From NCBI GenBank assembly GCA_903842345.1, contig CAIMLR010000004.1, positions 307,358 to 371,357 on the forward strand: DNA of 64,000 bases. Reading direction: 5' to 3'. Below the pieces are notes generated by a model. It saw only the letters and a list, made by a program, of their open reading frames with translations. It did no database searches and was not told the origin of the DNA. Below, piece by piece: positions 52,233-61,042 of the stretch (positions within the stretch are counted from its first letter, which is position 1; each line of letters starts with the position of its first letter). Position numbers and translations under genes: made by a program. Source of the stretch: an uncultured Myxococcales bacterium. GTDB lineage: Bacteria > Myxococcota_A > UBA9042.

Positions 52233-53254
52233 GGCGTAATGCCGGCGTGAACCGGGAATCCCTGGGCTTTCCAGTACAGGATTCCTTCGTCCAGCACTTT
52301 GACCGTCGTGAACCCGTGCGCGAGCAGCGCGTCAGCGGCTTGGCCTGACTCCGCGTGTGGGCAAGCGCAATACGTCACGATCCACGCATCCTTGGGCAAT
52401 TGCGGCAGATAATTCTCCACGGCGTAGAACGGCGTCGACAGCGCGCCCGGCAGGTGAAAGCTCGGGTAGTCGGCCGGCGGCCGCGCATCGAGGATGACAA
52501 GCCGCGCGCCGGCATCCTGCGCAGCCTTGAGGTCGACCGCGGCGACGTAGCGCCCCGGCTCCATGGCAAACGCGGGCGGCGGCCCCTGCGGATTCTGCAC
52601 CACCGGCCCCAGATCCTGGCCGGGCAGCTGCCCGGGCCCCTCGACCGTCGCTTGCTGCCAAGTGCGAATCAGCGCCACGAGATCGTCCACCGCCTGAACG
52701 GTCAACGTCGTCGCGTACGCCGGCATGGGCGTGCCAGGCCGCCCGTACAGGATCGCCGCGCGCAGGTACGCGTCGCTCGCACCTGCGAGGAATTCTGGAT
52801 TGGCAATGCCCATGTACGGATGGCCAGCGCCTTCCTTGTTGTGACATCCCAGACATTCGACGTTGTACGCGGCCTGCCCGCGCGGCGCCTTGCCCGGCCC
52901 CACCTGGACGTCGGCCAGATGGACCGGCGGTTCGCCTTGGAATGACCGCAGGAACGCCACAATCTGCTCGACCTGCGCGTCCGTCAGCGGACCACCCAGC
53001 GCTTTGCCCCACGGCGACATCGGCGTGCCGGGACGCCCGCGGATGATGCTGGCGCGCAGGAAGTCGTCGCTCGCGATCGCGAGAAAATGACCATTGGTCA
53101 ACGCGTTGGCGGCATCAGCAATGTAGCCCTGGCCCACGTCGCCGTGACACAGCGCACAATAGCGGAGGTAGGCATCCCGACCCGCCGTGACCTGCGGATC
53201 CTCCGGCGTCGAGGCGCACGCCGTCAGCGACGCCAGAAGCAGCAGCGCTTTCAC
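52229..53254 (-). CDS. Lipoprotein with two cytochrome c domains and a rhodanese domain
   Basis: A 341-residue exported protein with lipobox LTAC13. Two class I-like cytochrome c modules carry haem motifs C33-x-x-C36-H37 (CALCH) and C134-x-x-C137-H138 (CLGCH), each followed by a PGTPM segment with the probable distal Met. The C-terminal domain (about 235-341) is a rhodanese with D-A-R-P-P-A-D-Y and the active-site loop TYCACPHAES, Cys296 or Cys298 being the likely persulfide residue. The ATG overlaps the stop of the upstream redoxin selenoprotein (ATGA). The combination suggests envelope sulfur (or selenium) redox chemistry with electron transfer through haem; that is inference. Confidence 0.88.
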   Translation of the reverse strand: MKALLLLASLTACASTPEDPQVTAGRDAYLRYCALCHGDVGQGYIADAANALTNGHFLAIASDDFLRASIIRGRPGTPMSPWGKALGGPLTDAQVEQIVAFLRSFQGEPPVHLADVQVGPGKAPRGQAAYNVECLGCHNKEGAGHPYMGIANPEFLAGASDAYLRAAILYGRPGTPMPAYATTLTVQAVDDLVALIRTWQQATVEGPGQLPGQDLGPVVQNPQGPPPAFAMEPGRYVAAVDLKAAQDAGARLVILDARPPADYPSFHLPGALSTPFYAVENYLPQLPKDAWIVTYCACPHAESGQAADALLAHGFTTVKVLDEGILYWKAQGFPVHAGITP

Positions 53255-53949
53255 GGGGCCTTGGCCACAGCGGCGAGGATCGCCGCCTTCAGTTGGCCGT
53301 AGCCCTCCGTTGTCGAGAGATTGGTGATTCGCTCGCCGCCGTTGGCCAGGTAGTCCACGAGCTTGCCGTCCGCGCCGTAAATCAAGAAGTCATCCTTGTG
53401 GCCGCCCATGAGCGCCCAGGCGTTGACGGCGTCCGTGTCCTGGAAGAGCGGATACGCGCCGCGATCGATGAGCGCCTGCTGGTTGGCAACCGCGTCGGCC
53501 TTGTTGACCGAGAGGAAGCTGATTGAATAGCCGGACTTTTGCAGTTCCAGTCGCATTTGTTCGAGCATCCCAGCCTGGGATACGCAGTAGCTTCACCACC
53601 CTGCGAGAATGGCGACGACCGTCACCCTGCCCGTGAACGTCGGCAAGCCGTAGTCCGCGCGATAGCCACAGCTTTGCGGCTGAAAGTCCGCGAGCGCAAA
53701 CGCGGGTCCTTGCGCGCCGAGCACAGGCGCAGCCAGCCCAGCCACGCCTTCCGGACCGACCTTGGCCGTCCAGGCTGAAGCCGGCGGCGTCACGCCAACG
53801 CATTGTTGGAGCGCGCCGTCGCCTTGCGCGTCCGTGGCCAGCGCCATCCCGGAAGACATCGCGGCGTCCGGCTCGCATGCCAGCAGGGTCGCGAGCGCGA
53901 GCAGTGCCAGCGGAATTGAACCCGCGGAATGGACAGATTTCCTTCGCAT
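53251..53949 (-). CDS. Redoxin-domain lipoprotein with selenocysteine (WUxxC), selenoprotein
   Basis: A 232-residue lipoprotein read through an in-frame UGA. The ATG at 53947-53949 has AGGAGGTG four bases upstream; lipobox LLACEPD. The thioredoxin-fold domain begins near residue 95, and the strand [10 protein letters not shown] is followed by codon 119 = UGA (53593-53595) and SYC, giving W118-U119-S120-Y121-C122, exactly the W-C-x-x-C active site with Cys replaced. The rest ([29 protein letters not shown]) is a normal redoxin fold ending at 53251. Each half alone is a broken fold. A SECIS-like hairpin follows the UGA. It overlaps the cytochrome/rhodanese gene by four bases. Selenium would sharpen its reactivity as an envelope thiol oxidoreductase or peroxidase. 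Confidence 0.87.
53565..53583 (-). promoter_or_regulatory. SECIS-like hairpin in redoxin selenoprotein gene
   Basis: On the coding (minus) strand, GTATCCC pairs with GGGATGC (7 bp including one G-U), loop AGGCT; an extra A-U pair can close the loop to GGC. The loop begins 16-17 nt after the UGA, inside the 16-37 nt range and with an early loop G as known for bacterial SECIS elements. Confidence 0.65.
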
Positions 53950-53972
53950 CAGCACCTCCTGAAACCCGACGC

Positions 53973-53992
53973 AATTGTACGCCCAATTGCGC
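53973..53992. promoter_or_regulatory. Inverted repeat upstream of selenoprotein gene, possible operator
   Basis: GCAATTG-TACGCC-CAATTGC, a perfect 7-bp inverted repeat with a 6-bp spacer, 24 bp upstream of the selenoprotein start. A further CAATTG lies at 54015-54020. Such AT-rich palindromes stand out in this GC-rich DNA and could bind a repressor or activator for the selenoprotein operon or for the divergent PEPCK gene (54214). The rest of the 264-bp gap shows no gene. Confidence 0.35.
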
Positions 53993-54213
53993 TGGCGTCG
54001 CCGCAGTACCGCCGCCAATTGTCATGCGGAAGTCACACGCGGGGGGTATCACGGCCTCTGCCTACCTTGAATTCGCCCAGCATGTGCCGTAAGCTCGCGG
54101 CCCCTCGCAGGCGGCGTCGGGCACACCCGCGGGACGTTCTTACAGCTCGACTTGTACGCCAACTCACGTTGCGCCTGCCTGCCGGACGCCGCTGTTCAAC
54201 CCACCGAGGAACC

Positions 54214-56013
54214 ATGACCACGCCAACAGCCAATCAGAAACTGCTCAACTGGGTCGACGAAGTCGCCCGCCTCGTCAAGCCTGCGCACGTCGAGTGGTGC
54301 GACGGCTCAGCGGCCGAATACGACCGCATGGTTGAGACGATGTTGAAGGACGGCCTCGCGACGCCGCTCAACCACGCCAAGCGCCCCAACAGCTTCCTGT
54401 TCCGCAGCGACCCGTCGGACGTCGCCCGCGTGGAAAACCGCACCTACATCGCCAGCAAGAGCCAGGACGACGCCGGTCCGACCAACAACTGGATGGACCC
54501 CGATCAGCTCAAGCTGGAAATGCGCGCGCTGTATGACGGCTGCATGGCCGGCCGCACGCTTTACGTGATTCCGTTCTCCATGGGTCCGGTCGGCTCGCCG
54601 ATCGCCAAGATCGGCGTGGAAATCAGCGATAGCCCGTACGTCGTGGCCAACATGCACGTCATGACCCGCGTCGGCACCCGCGTGCTGGATGTGCTGGGTG
54701 ACAAGGGCGAGTTCGTGCCCTGCCTGCACTCGGTCGGCAAGCCGCTGGCGCCGGGCGAGAGCGACAACGGGCAATGGCCGTCGGCGCCGCTTGCGCACAA
54801 GTACATTTCGCATTTCCCGGAAGAGCGCCTGATTTGGTCGTACGGCTCCGGCTACGGCGGCAACGCGCTGCTCGGCAAGAAGTGCTTGGCGCTTCGCATC
54901 GCGTCGGTACAGGCCCGCGATGAAGGCTGGCTCGCCGAGCACATGCTGATCCTCAAGCTGACCAGCCCCAAAGGCGTGGTCAAGTTCGTCTGCGCCGCGT
55001 TCCCGAGCGCGTGCGGCAAGACCAACCTCGCGATGCTTGTCCCGACGATCCCCGGCTGGAAAGTCGAGACGGTCGGCGACGACATCGCGTGGATGAAATT
55101 CGGCGCCGATGGCCAGCTCTACGCCATCAACCCGGAATACGGCTTCTTTGGCGTCGCGCCGGGCACGTCCAAGCTCAGCAACCCCAACGCCATGGCCGCG
55201 TGCGAGACCAACACCCTCTTCACCAACGTCGCGCTGACCAGCGACGGCGACGTGTGGTGGGAAGGCATCGGCTTTGACCCGCCCGCCGGCGACGTCATCG
55301 ACTGGAAAGGCAAGGTTTGGGACAAGAAGGAACCCGCCGCGCACCCGAATTCGCGCTTCACGACGCCCGCCAGCCAGTGCCCGGCCATCGCCGATGAATG
55401 GCAGGATCCCGCCGGCGTGCCCATCAGCGCGATTCTGTTCGGCGGCCGCCGCCCCAGCACCATCCCCTTGGTTCACCAGGCCCGCAGCTGGAATCACGGC
55501 GTGTTCCTCGGCTCGATCGTCGGCTCGGAAGTCACCGCCGCGGCGCTGGACCTCAAGGCCGGCACCGTCCGCCGCGATCCCTTCGCCATGCTGCCGTTCT
55601 GCGGCTACCACATGGGCGACTACTTCAAGCACTGGATCAAGATCGGCGAGAAGGCCGGCGCGCAGCTGCCGAAGATCTTCTTCGTCAACTGGTTCCGCAA
55701 GACGGCCGACGGCCGTTGGCTGTGGCCGGGCTACGGCGAGAACAGCCGCGTGCTCAAGTGGATCTTTGAACAGTGCGAAGGCACCGGCAAGTTCGTCGAG
55801 ACGGACATCGGCATCATGCCGAGCGTCGACGATTTTGACCGGCCCGACAGCGTGTCCAAGGAAGACCTGGCCGAATTGCTGAAGGTCGACCACGAGGGCT
55901 GGGTCAAGGAAATCGCCGACGTGCGCGCGGAGCACTACCCGAAGTTCGGCGACAAGATGCCGAAGGAACTTTGGGCCGAGCTTGAGGGCTTGGAGAAGCG
56001 GCTCGCGAAGTAG
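54214..56013 (+). CDS. pckG: Phosphoenolpyruvate carboxykinase (GTP)
   Basis: A 599-residue GTP-type PEPCK converting oxaloacetate and GTP to PEP, GDP and CO2 in gluconeogenesis. The P-loop FPSACGKTN at 263-271 includes the family's reactive Cys267; GTP-PEPCK signatures such as [28 protein letters not shown] and [13 protein letters not shown] are present (length matches family). GAGGA precedes the ATG at 54214; residues upstream in the same open frame are not credible. It is a single-gene unit with a strong terminator 22 bp after its stop. Confidence 0.97.
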   Translation: MTTPTANQKLLNWVDEVARLVKPAHVEWCDGSAAEYDRMVETMLKDGLATPLNHAKRPNSFLFRSDPSDVARVENRTYIASKSQDDAGPTNNWMDPDQLKLEMRALYDGCMAGRTLYVIPFSMGPVGSPIAKIGVEISDSPYVVANMHVMTRVGTRVLDVLGDKGEFVPCLHSVGKPLAPGESDNGQWPSAPLAHKYISHFPEERLIWSYGSGYGGNALLGKKCLALRIASVQARDEGWLAEHMLILKLTSPKGVVKFVCAAFPSACGKTNLAMLVPTIPGWKVETVGDDIAWMKFGADGQLYAINPEYGFFGVAPGTSKLSNPNAMAACETNTLFTNVALTSDGDVWWEGIGFDPPAGDVIDWKGKVWDKKEPAAHPNSRFTTPASQCPAIADEWQDPAGVPISAILFGGRRPSTIPLVHQARSWNHGVFLGSIVGSEVTAAALDLKAGTVRRDPFAMLPFCGYHMGDYFKHWIKIGEKAGAQLPKIFFVNWFRKTADGRWLWPGYGENSRVLKWIFEQCEGTGKFVETDIGIMPSVDDFDRPDSVSKEDLAELLKVDHEGWVKEIADVRAEHYPKFGDKMPKELWAELEGLEKRLAK

Positions 56014-56034
56014 CCAGAAAGGCTGACGGAAATG

Positions 56035-56085
56035 AAGACCCCGCCGGGCGTAGGTTTTGACCGCCCGGCGGGGTCTTTTCGTTTG
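56035..56085 (+). terminator. Strong rho-independent terminator after pckG
   Basis: A 16-bp perfect stem (56035-56050 with 56062-56077; core GACCCCGCCGGGCG) and an 11-nt loop, followed by TTCGTTT. It is by far the clearest intrinsic terminator in the window. Confidence 0.9.
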
Positions 56086-56224
56086 CGGCAGATGCTGGCC
56101 AAGCCATGGTCGGTCTGCCGCCGGCGATGGCATCCCCATGACACGCCCGATTGCGTCCCGAACGCGGCCGCTGCAAGCTTGCCGGACCGGCGGTCGCCCT
56201 GACCACCTACCGCGAGGTTTGTCC

Positions 56225-59056
56225 ATGCGCTCCTATGCTCCGCTCCTCCTGCTCCTGTCGTTGCTCGTCGCGTGCGGCCAAAAAACCGTGGCAGCAACCG
56301 ATGACGCATCGGTTTCCGGCGACGCTGCACCGGCGCTGGTCGTCACGGTCTACACGCCGGCCAATCTCGCCAAAGGCGTGAGTCCGGCAGTCGACGATCT
56401 TGTCGCGGATTTGCAGCATATCGGCGTTTCGGGCGTCGCCCGCGCGACGTTGCCGGCACCCGCGTGTGTGGATGGGCGCCTGGACCTGCTCGTGCTGGGC
56501 GGCGACGGGCAGACCGATCTCGCGAGCCAGGAGATCGATGTGAAGGAAACGCTGTGCGGCACTGGCCGGCAGGTGACGCTGCGCGGCGGCGGCATCTTCG
56601 CAGCGCAGTGGGCGATCTACGCGTGGCTTGAACACCTCGGCGTGCGGTACCTCCATCCGGAACAGACGCTCTATCCCGACAAGCTGACGCTGGGCGTCGA
56701 CGCATGGGCGTATCGCGACAAGCCGGTGTGGCCTGCGCGCTCGATCCACGCCCATCGCACGCACCCGATTGACCTCTCGCCGCCTCTCGATGCGACCGCC
56801 ACGGGCCTCGACATGACCGGCATCCAGGCGCGTTGGGTGGGGTGGAACGTCAAGATGCGCCAGACGGAAGTGGATGGCTGGGACTACGACAAGTTGGGCA
56901 ACCTGCCGTTTGATCGCGGTTTTCAGCGCGGCACGGGATTTTCGTTGGACAATACCCAGCAGGGGGCGCATCCGCTCATCGACCTGGGCAGCACCAAGAC
57001 GGTGAACGAGCAGCTGGCGGCGGCCATCGACGAACGGATGAAGCCGGTCGCGGGTCAGCCGGACGTGACGACTTTTGGCTTCACGTATGGCTCCAATGAA
57101 TTCGCCAAGGACGATCCGAAACTTGCGCTGGATGAGATGACGTTCATCACGAACTACATCGGCCAGAACTATCCGGGCATCCAGGTTTCCACAATCAATC
57201 ACGGTACGCACATGGAGCCGACGCCGCCGTACAACGTGCGGTACTACGATTTGTCGGGCTTGGCGCCGCCAGCGCTGGAAGTATCCGTGCACATGCTGAT
57301 GTTTTACGACCTGACGCGCTCCGCCTGCGGCATGTACGGCAATCCGGACTACACGCCGCTGCGGGAGTTTATTCTCGCGCAGAAGGACACGCGGCGGATT
57401 GAGTATTACCCGGAGTCATCGTGGTGGCTGACGTTTGACCTGCCGGTGCCGCTGTATCTCGCGCCCGTGTCCCTGGACGCGCGCGAGGCCGATTTCAAGC
57501 TGCTCGCGCCGTTCATCGCCCCAGACGCCAAGAGCAAGACTGGCCTGATTTCTCACCACGTGTTTTCCAGCGGCCAGGAATGGGGCTATTGGCTCATCGA
57601 CTATTGCACCGCCAAGATGACGTGGAACGGCAATCCCAGCGCGGACGCTTGTATCCGGAGCGCGTTTGACCAGTTTCCCGGCGGCAATGACGTCGCAGAC
57701 GTGCTGAAAGAAGTGAATGCGGCGCAAGTGGTGGACATGCGCGATCCGGAAATCGTGCGGTTTCTTGTTGGCACGGACGATCCAACTGAAACTGCGTTCC
57801 AGGCGGGGATCGTGTTTCACCCGCTGCCGCCGGCCCTGACTGATGTGCTTGGCTACAGCGACGCGCAGGTGGCGGACCTGACGGCGAAGAGCTTGGACAA
57901 GCTGGACATCATGGCCAAAAAATACGCGGATTGGGCGACGCGCACTGATGCGGTGGTGCAGAAACAGGACGCCCAGCACGCGTCGTGGATGCGCGAAGTG
58001 CGCGACGGTTTGGCGATGTTTGGCCTGCGCGCCAAGCACGCGTCGGCTGTGTACCGGACTGTGCTGGCGCTGCGCGCGGCGGTGAAAAAGGGCGACGCAG
58101 CGGCAATCCAGGCGGCAGCGGCGGGCGTGGATCAGGCAAAAGCCGTGACGGACGAGGCGCGCAAGGTCGTGCAGGCGCGCGAAGCGGACTACCGCTATCC
58201 GCCGGAATTGACGATCGCCGGCGACGAGCCAGGCACGCCAGGGGCAATCAAGAACGACACCATTTATCCGTACCGCTACCTCTCGCGCGTGCACCGGCTG
58301 TACTACTGGACGCGCCCGGATGGCCAGCTGGCGGCGCTATTTGGCGCGGGCTTGCCGGTGATGGACGTGCCGGAGCGGATCCTGATTCTGGGCGAATCGT
58401 TTGCGCCAAAGCTGCTGGTCGACACGAAGTCGCTCTCGCTGGATTGGGGCGACGGCCAGATTGAGACGGCGGTGAGCGCGCATACCTACGCCGCGCAGGG
58501 ATTCTACGACTGGAAGCTATCCGCGCTGCAGACGACGGGCGTGGTGAATCATGCCGACAAGGCGGCTGTTGTGGCGCGGCGGACGGTCTTTGCCAAGGGC
58601 AGCCTGCAAGTGGAGCTGCCGGCGGGCGGCGGAATCGTCGGCTCGTTCCTTCCGGGATTTGTCGTGGGGATCGGCAAGGACGCGGGCGGCGATTTCTTCG
58701 CGCTCGGCCGCATCGACGGCAAGAAGGCCCAAACGGCGGAGGGTGGCCTGCAGCGGGTGGCGCGCGCCGGGATGGTTTACGGCCCAGGGAATTTTGACGT
58801 GAACCTCGGATCGGTAGGGACGATTACGCTCCAGCAGGCGACCGTGACATTCGACGAAGGCACCGGCAAAGACGCCCGCACGCTGACGATCGAGGGCAAG
58901 TTGCCGACTGAGCAGTTGGTGCAGGCGATCGTGAACGTGGGCGGCTTCGCGCCGGACGGGGCGCGCAGTATGATCGCGATAACCCTCGGTTACACGGCCG
59001 ATACGCTACCCGCGCTCCTGGATTTCCGCCTCAAGGGGATCGGGACCGAGGGATAG
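56225..59056 (+). CDS. Large lipoprotein with DUF4838/GH20-like N-terminal domain
   Basis: A 943-residue exported protein with GAGG before the ATG and a lipobox (LLVACGQ). Residues about 110-160 (GGGIFAAQWAIYAWLEHLGVRYLHP) resemble the GH20/alpha-glucuronidase-type N-terminal domain found in DUF4838 proteins, followed by a TIM-barrel-sized region (about 170-540), helical segments (about 545-660) and a PKD-like beta domain (LDWGDGQIETAVSAHTY). No clear catalytic acid pair could be picked out. It is preceded by the pckG terminator and stands alone. A surface glycoside-acting or carbohydrate-binding role is possible but unproven; family assignment is from pattern only. Confidence 0.65.
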   Translation: MRSYAPLLLLLSLLVACGQKTVAATDDASVSGDAAPALVVTVYTPANLAKGVSPAVDDLVADLQHIGVSGVARATLPAPACVDGRLDLLVLGGDGQTDLASQEIDVKETLCGTGRQVTLRGGGIFAAQWAIYAWLEHLGVRYLHPEQTLYPDKLTLGVDAWAYRDKPVWPARSIHAHRTHPIDLSPPLDATATGLDMTGIQARWVGWNVKMRQTEVDGWDYDKLGNLPFDRGFQRGTGFSLDNTQQGAHPLIDLGSTKTVNEQLAAAIDERMKPVAGQPDVTTFGFTYGSNEFAKDDPKLALDEMTFITNYIGQNYPGIQVSTINHGTHMEPTPPYNVRYYDLSGLAPPALEVSVHMLMFYDLTRSACGMYGNPDYTPLREFILAQKDTRRIEYYPESSWWLTFDLPVPLYLAPVSLDAREADFKLLAPFIAPDAKSKTGLISHHVFSSGQEWGYWLIDYCTAKMTWNGNPSADACIRSAFDQFPGGNDVADVLKEVNAAQVVDMRDPEIVRFLVGTDDPTETAFQAGIVFHPLPPALTDVLGYSDAQVADLTAKSLDKLDIMAKKYADWATRTDAVVQKQDAQHASWMREVRDGLAMFGLRAKHASAVYRTVLALRAAVKKGDAAAIQAAAAGVDQAKAVTDEARKVVQAREADYRYPPELTIAGDEPGTPGAIKNDTIYPYRYLSRVHRLYYWTRPDGQLAALFGAGLPVMDVPERILILGESFAPKLLVDTKSLSLDWGDGQIETAVSAHTYAAQGFYDWKLSALQTTGVVNHADKAAVVARRTVFAKGSLQVELPAGGGIVGSFLPGFVVGIGKDAGGDFFALGRIDGKKAQTAEGGLQRVARAGMVYGPGNFDVNLGSVGTITLQQATVTFDEGTGKDARTLTIEGKLPTEQLVQAIVNVGGFAPDGARSMIAITLGYTADTLPALLDFRLKGIGTEG

Positions 59057-59398
59057 AAACGGCGCCAACTCAGGGGGCAGGCGGCGATTGGACGCAGCTT
59101 GGTGATCGCGCCGGGCCTCCACACGGCCCGACAAAACCTCCCCCACTGTGCACCCGGCTTGCGCCGGACGCACCACCACCAAAGCGGCCCCGAAGCGACT
59201 GCGCTCCGTCCGCCCCTCCGCTTGCGGCTGCCGGTTCGTTTGCGGCAGCCACCCGGAAGTCAGGTTGTGGGTTCCCAGCCTCGCCGCCCGTACGCGCGGT
59301 TCGTCCAGGAACAGGAAGCCCAGCCCGCTTCCCAAAACAGTGTTCGCGTTCTGCAGGATTTTGCCGCGGCATGGCCGAAAAAAAGTCGCGCGCCGCCG
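59057..59398. other. 342-bp intergenic region without supported gene
   Basis: Between the end of the large lipoprotein gene and the end of the radical SAM gene (convergent). Short open frames on both strands have no ribosome binding site, no recognisable domain and atypical Arg/Pro-rich composition. A small inverted repeat CTGCCG...CGGCAG lies near 59230-59250. No terminator with a T-run was seen. Confidence 0.6.
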
Positions 59399-60169
59399 TC
59401 ACAGTCCGGCAAAAACCCGGCAGGCAATCCCCAGCGCCTCAACACGCGCGACAATTCCCCGTGCAACGGCCAGCGGCACCATCTCCAGCGCCTGATCGAT
59501 CGGCTTGCGGTCCAGCGTGTACAAATCCACGCGCCTTGGCTGAATCTGTTGGACGCGCGCCAGCCACGCCGTCACTTCTGCTTCCGTCGTGTTGTCGACT
59601 CGCCCGCGCACCAGGATTGTCTGAATGGCCACACCAGGCAGTTGCGCCGCGGCCGCCACGAGCGCGTCCAATTGCAGCGGCTGCCACGGCATATCCAGCT
59701 TGGCGAACGTCGCCTGCGTCCCGGCGTCGAGCTTCACGGCCACTTCGTCGACGTGTCGCAGCGCCGCACGCACTTCTGGCCGATGGAGTTCCGTCCCCGC
59801 CGTCAGGACCACAATCGCCCGTCCGGGCAGGTGCGCATCGCGCAGCCGCGCCAGAATCACCAACGCCTCCTCCAGCTGCGGATACAGCGTCGGCTCGCCG
59901 TTGCCGGAAATCACCAACGCGTCAATCGCCGGCTTCTCCACCAGCGCCGCCGCCACTTCGCGCTCGAGCGTCGCCAGACTCGGGAACGCGTGCGGCGTGT
60001 TGTGGTGCTTCTCCGGGCCAAGCTGGCAGTACGTGCATCGAAACGTGCAGTGCTTGTCGCCCAACGGCAGCAGGTTGATGCCCAGCGTCACGCCGTAGCG
60101 CCGCGAAGGCACCGGACCGTAGACCGTGTGCGGGGCGAGCTCACTGTGCGCATCGTGTCTCACTTCCAT
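59399..60169 (-). CDS. Radical SAM protein
   Basis: A 256-residue radical SAM enzyme with the cluster motif C41-x3-C45-x2-C48 (CTFRCTYC) that binds the [4Fe-4S] cluster and SAM. VYGPVPSRRYGVTLGINLLP before it and LVISGNGEPTLYPQL after it (the GNGEPT/GGEPT motif) are typical of a subgroup of small radical SAM proteins with a YpfD/MoaA-like partial barrel. No extra C-terminal cluster is visible. Substrate unknown. It lies 12 bp after the spermidine-synthase-like gene on the same strand, so the two are probably co-transcribed. Confidence 0.88.
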   Translation of the reverse strand: MEVRHDAHSELAPHTVYGPVPSRRYGVTLGINLLPLGDKHCTFRCTYCQLGPEKHHNTPHAFPSLATLEREVAAALVEKPAIDALVISGNGEPTLYPQLEEALVILARLRDAHLPGRAIVVLTAGTELHRPEVRAALRHVDEVAVKLDAGTQATFAKLDMPWQPLQLDALVAAAAQLPGVAIQTILVRGRVDNTTEAEVTAWLARVQQIQPRRVDLYTLDRKPIDQALEMVPLAVARGIVARVEALGIACRVFAGL

Positions 60170-60181
60170 GGCCTGCTCCTG

Positions 60182-60850
60182 CTAATTTCGCAGCGGAATC
60201 GCCACATACACCGTGTGCCGCCGGCCGCCCTTGCCCGGATGATGCACTTGCACTGCAAAGCCGTTGGCCTGCAGGCGCTTGACAAACGGCGGGTCGAAAT
60301 CCTCCGCCCACACCGTGAAGATGCCGCCCGGCCGGAGCGCCGCGAGTGTCCGCACCAACGCTGGCTTGCTCCAGAACGCGTCATCCGGCCGCTGGGACGC
60401 CTCGTGCGGGCCCTCATACAGGTCGAGCACAATCGCGTCCCACTGGCCCTTGCTCTGCGCGATCAGCGCCGCCACGTCACCCACGTGCAGCCGCGTGCGC
60501 GGGTCGTGCAGCGCGTCGTCGGTCAGGCCCGTCAGCGGTCCTTCGCACCAAGTGACCACGCGTTCGTTGAGCTCCGCGACCGTCACCTCCGCGTCAGGCG
60601 GCAGCGCGTCCAGCGCCGCACGCAGCGTGTAGCCCATGCCCAGACCGCCAATCAGCACGCGCGGCTTGGGCCGTCCCGCCAGCGGCTTGCACGCCAGATC
60701 GGCAACGGCAAGCTCCGAGCGAAACGCCGTCGAACTCATCAACACGCGCCCGCCGACGAGGATCAAAAAATCCTTGGGGCCGCGCTGCCGCAACTCCAAG
60801 TCGCCCTCCGGCGTCGGGTATTTGTCCACCACGGTCCACGGCTGCGCCAT
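60182..60850 (-). CDS. Spermidine synthase-like SAM-binding protein
   Basis: A 222-residue protein of the polyamine aminopropyltransferase/methyltransferase fold. PRVLIGGLGMGYTLRAAL is the nucleotide-binding loop (G-G-x-G-x-G), VTVAELNERVV the acidic end of strand 2, and WDAIVLDLYEGP the motif IV-like segment. It lacks the usual spermidine-synthase gatekeeper length, so the substrate is uncertain. The ATG at 60848-60850 has GGAGAG six bases upstream; the longer in-frame reading is encoded by the 76-bp repeat just upstream and is not credible. Confidence 0.8.
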   Translation of the reverse strand: MAQPWTVVDKYPTPEGDLELRQRGPKDFLILVGGRVLMSSTAFRSELAVADLACKPLAGRPKPRVLIGGLGMGYTLRAALDALPPDAEVTVAELNERVVTWCEGPLTGLTDDALHDPRTRLHVGDVAALIAQSKGQWDAIVLDLYEGPHEASQRPDDAFWSKPALVRTLAALRPGGIFTVWAEDFDPPFVKRLQANGFAVQVHHPGKGGRRHTVYVAIPLRN

Positions 60851-60863
60851 CGGTCTCTCCTCG

Positions 60864-61042
60864 ATCTTCCACGATTGGCAAGGTTGGCACCGGCAAGCGC
60901 CCCTCAGGGCGCGCGGCAGTTGCATCACCCACCAGCTACATCTTCCACGATTGGCAAGGTTGACACCGGCAAGCGCCCCTCAGGGCGCGCGGCAGTTGCA
61001 TCACCCACCAGCTACATCTTCCACGATTGGCAGGGTTGGCAC
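60864..61042. repeat. 76-bp tandem repeat derived from the 3' end of topB
   Basis: Two full 76-bp copies (60864-60939 and 60940-61015) and a partial third (61016-61042). The partial copy is the last coding part of topB on the minus strand (encoding CQPCQSWKM and stop); the copies differ by single bases (AAGGTTGGC, AAGGTTGAC, AGGGTTGGC). Each full copy contains the hairpin GCGCCC-CTCA-GGGCGC, which could terminate topB transcription. So the topB tail plus its hairpin has been tandemly duplicated. Confidence 0.92.

Noticed and set aside
53251..54018. Two separate genes or a frameshift in the redoxin locus
   Set aside because: Both halves are in the same phase, separated by a single UGA at the cysteine position of the active site; a frameshift is excluded and a selenocysteine explains the break better.
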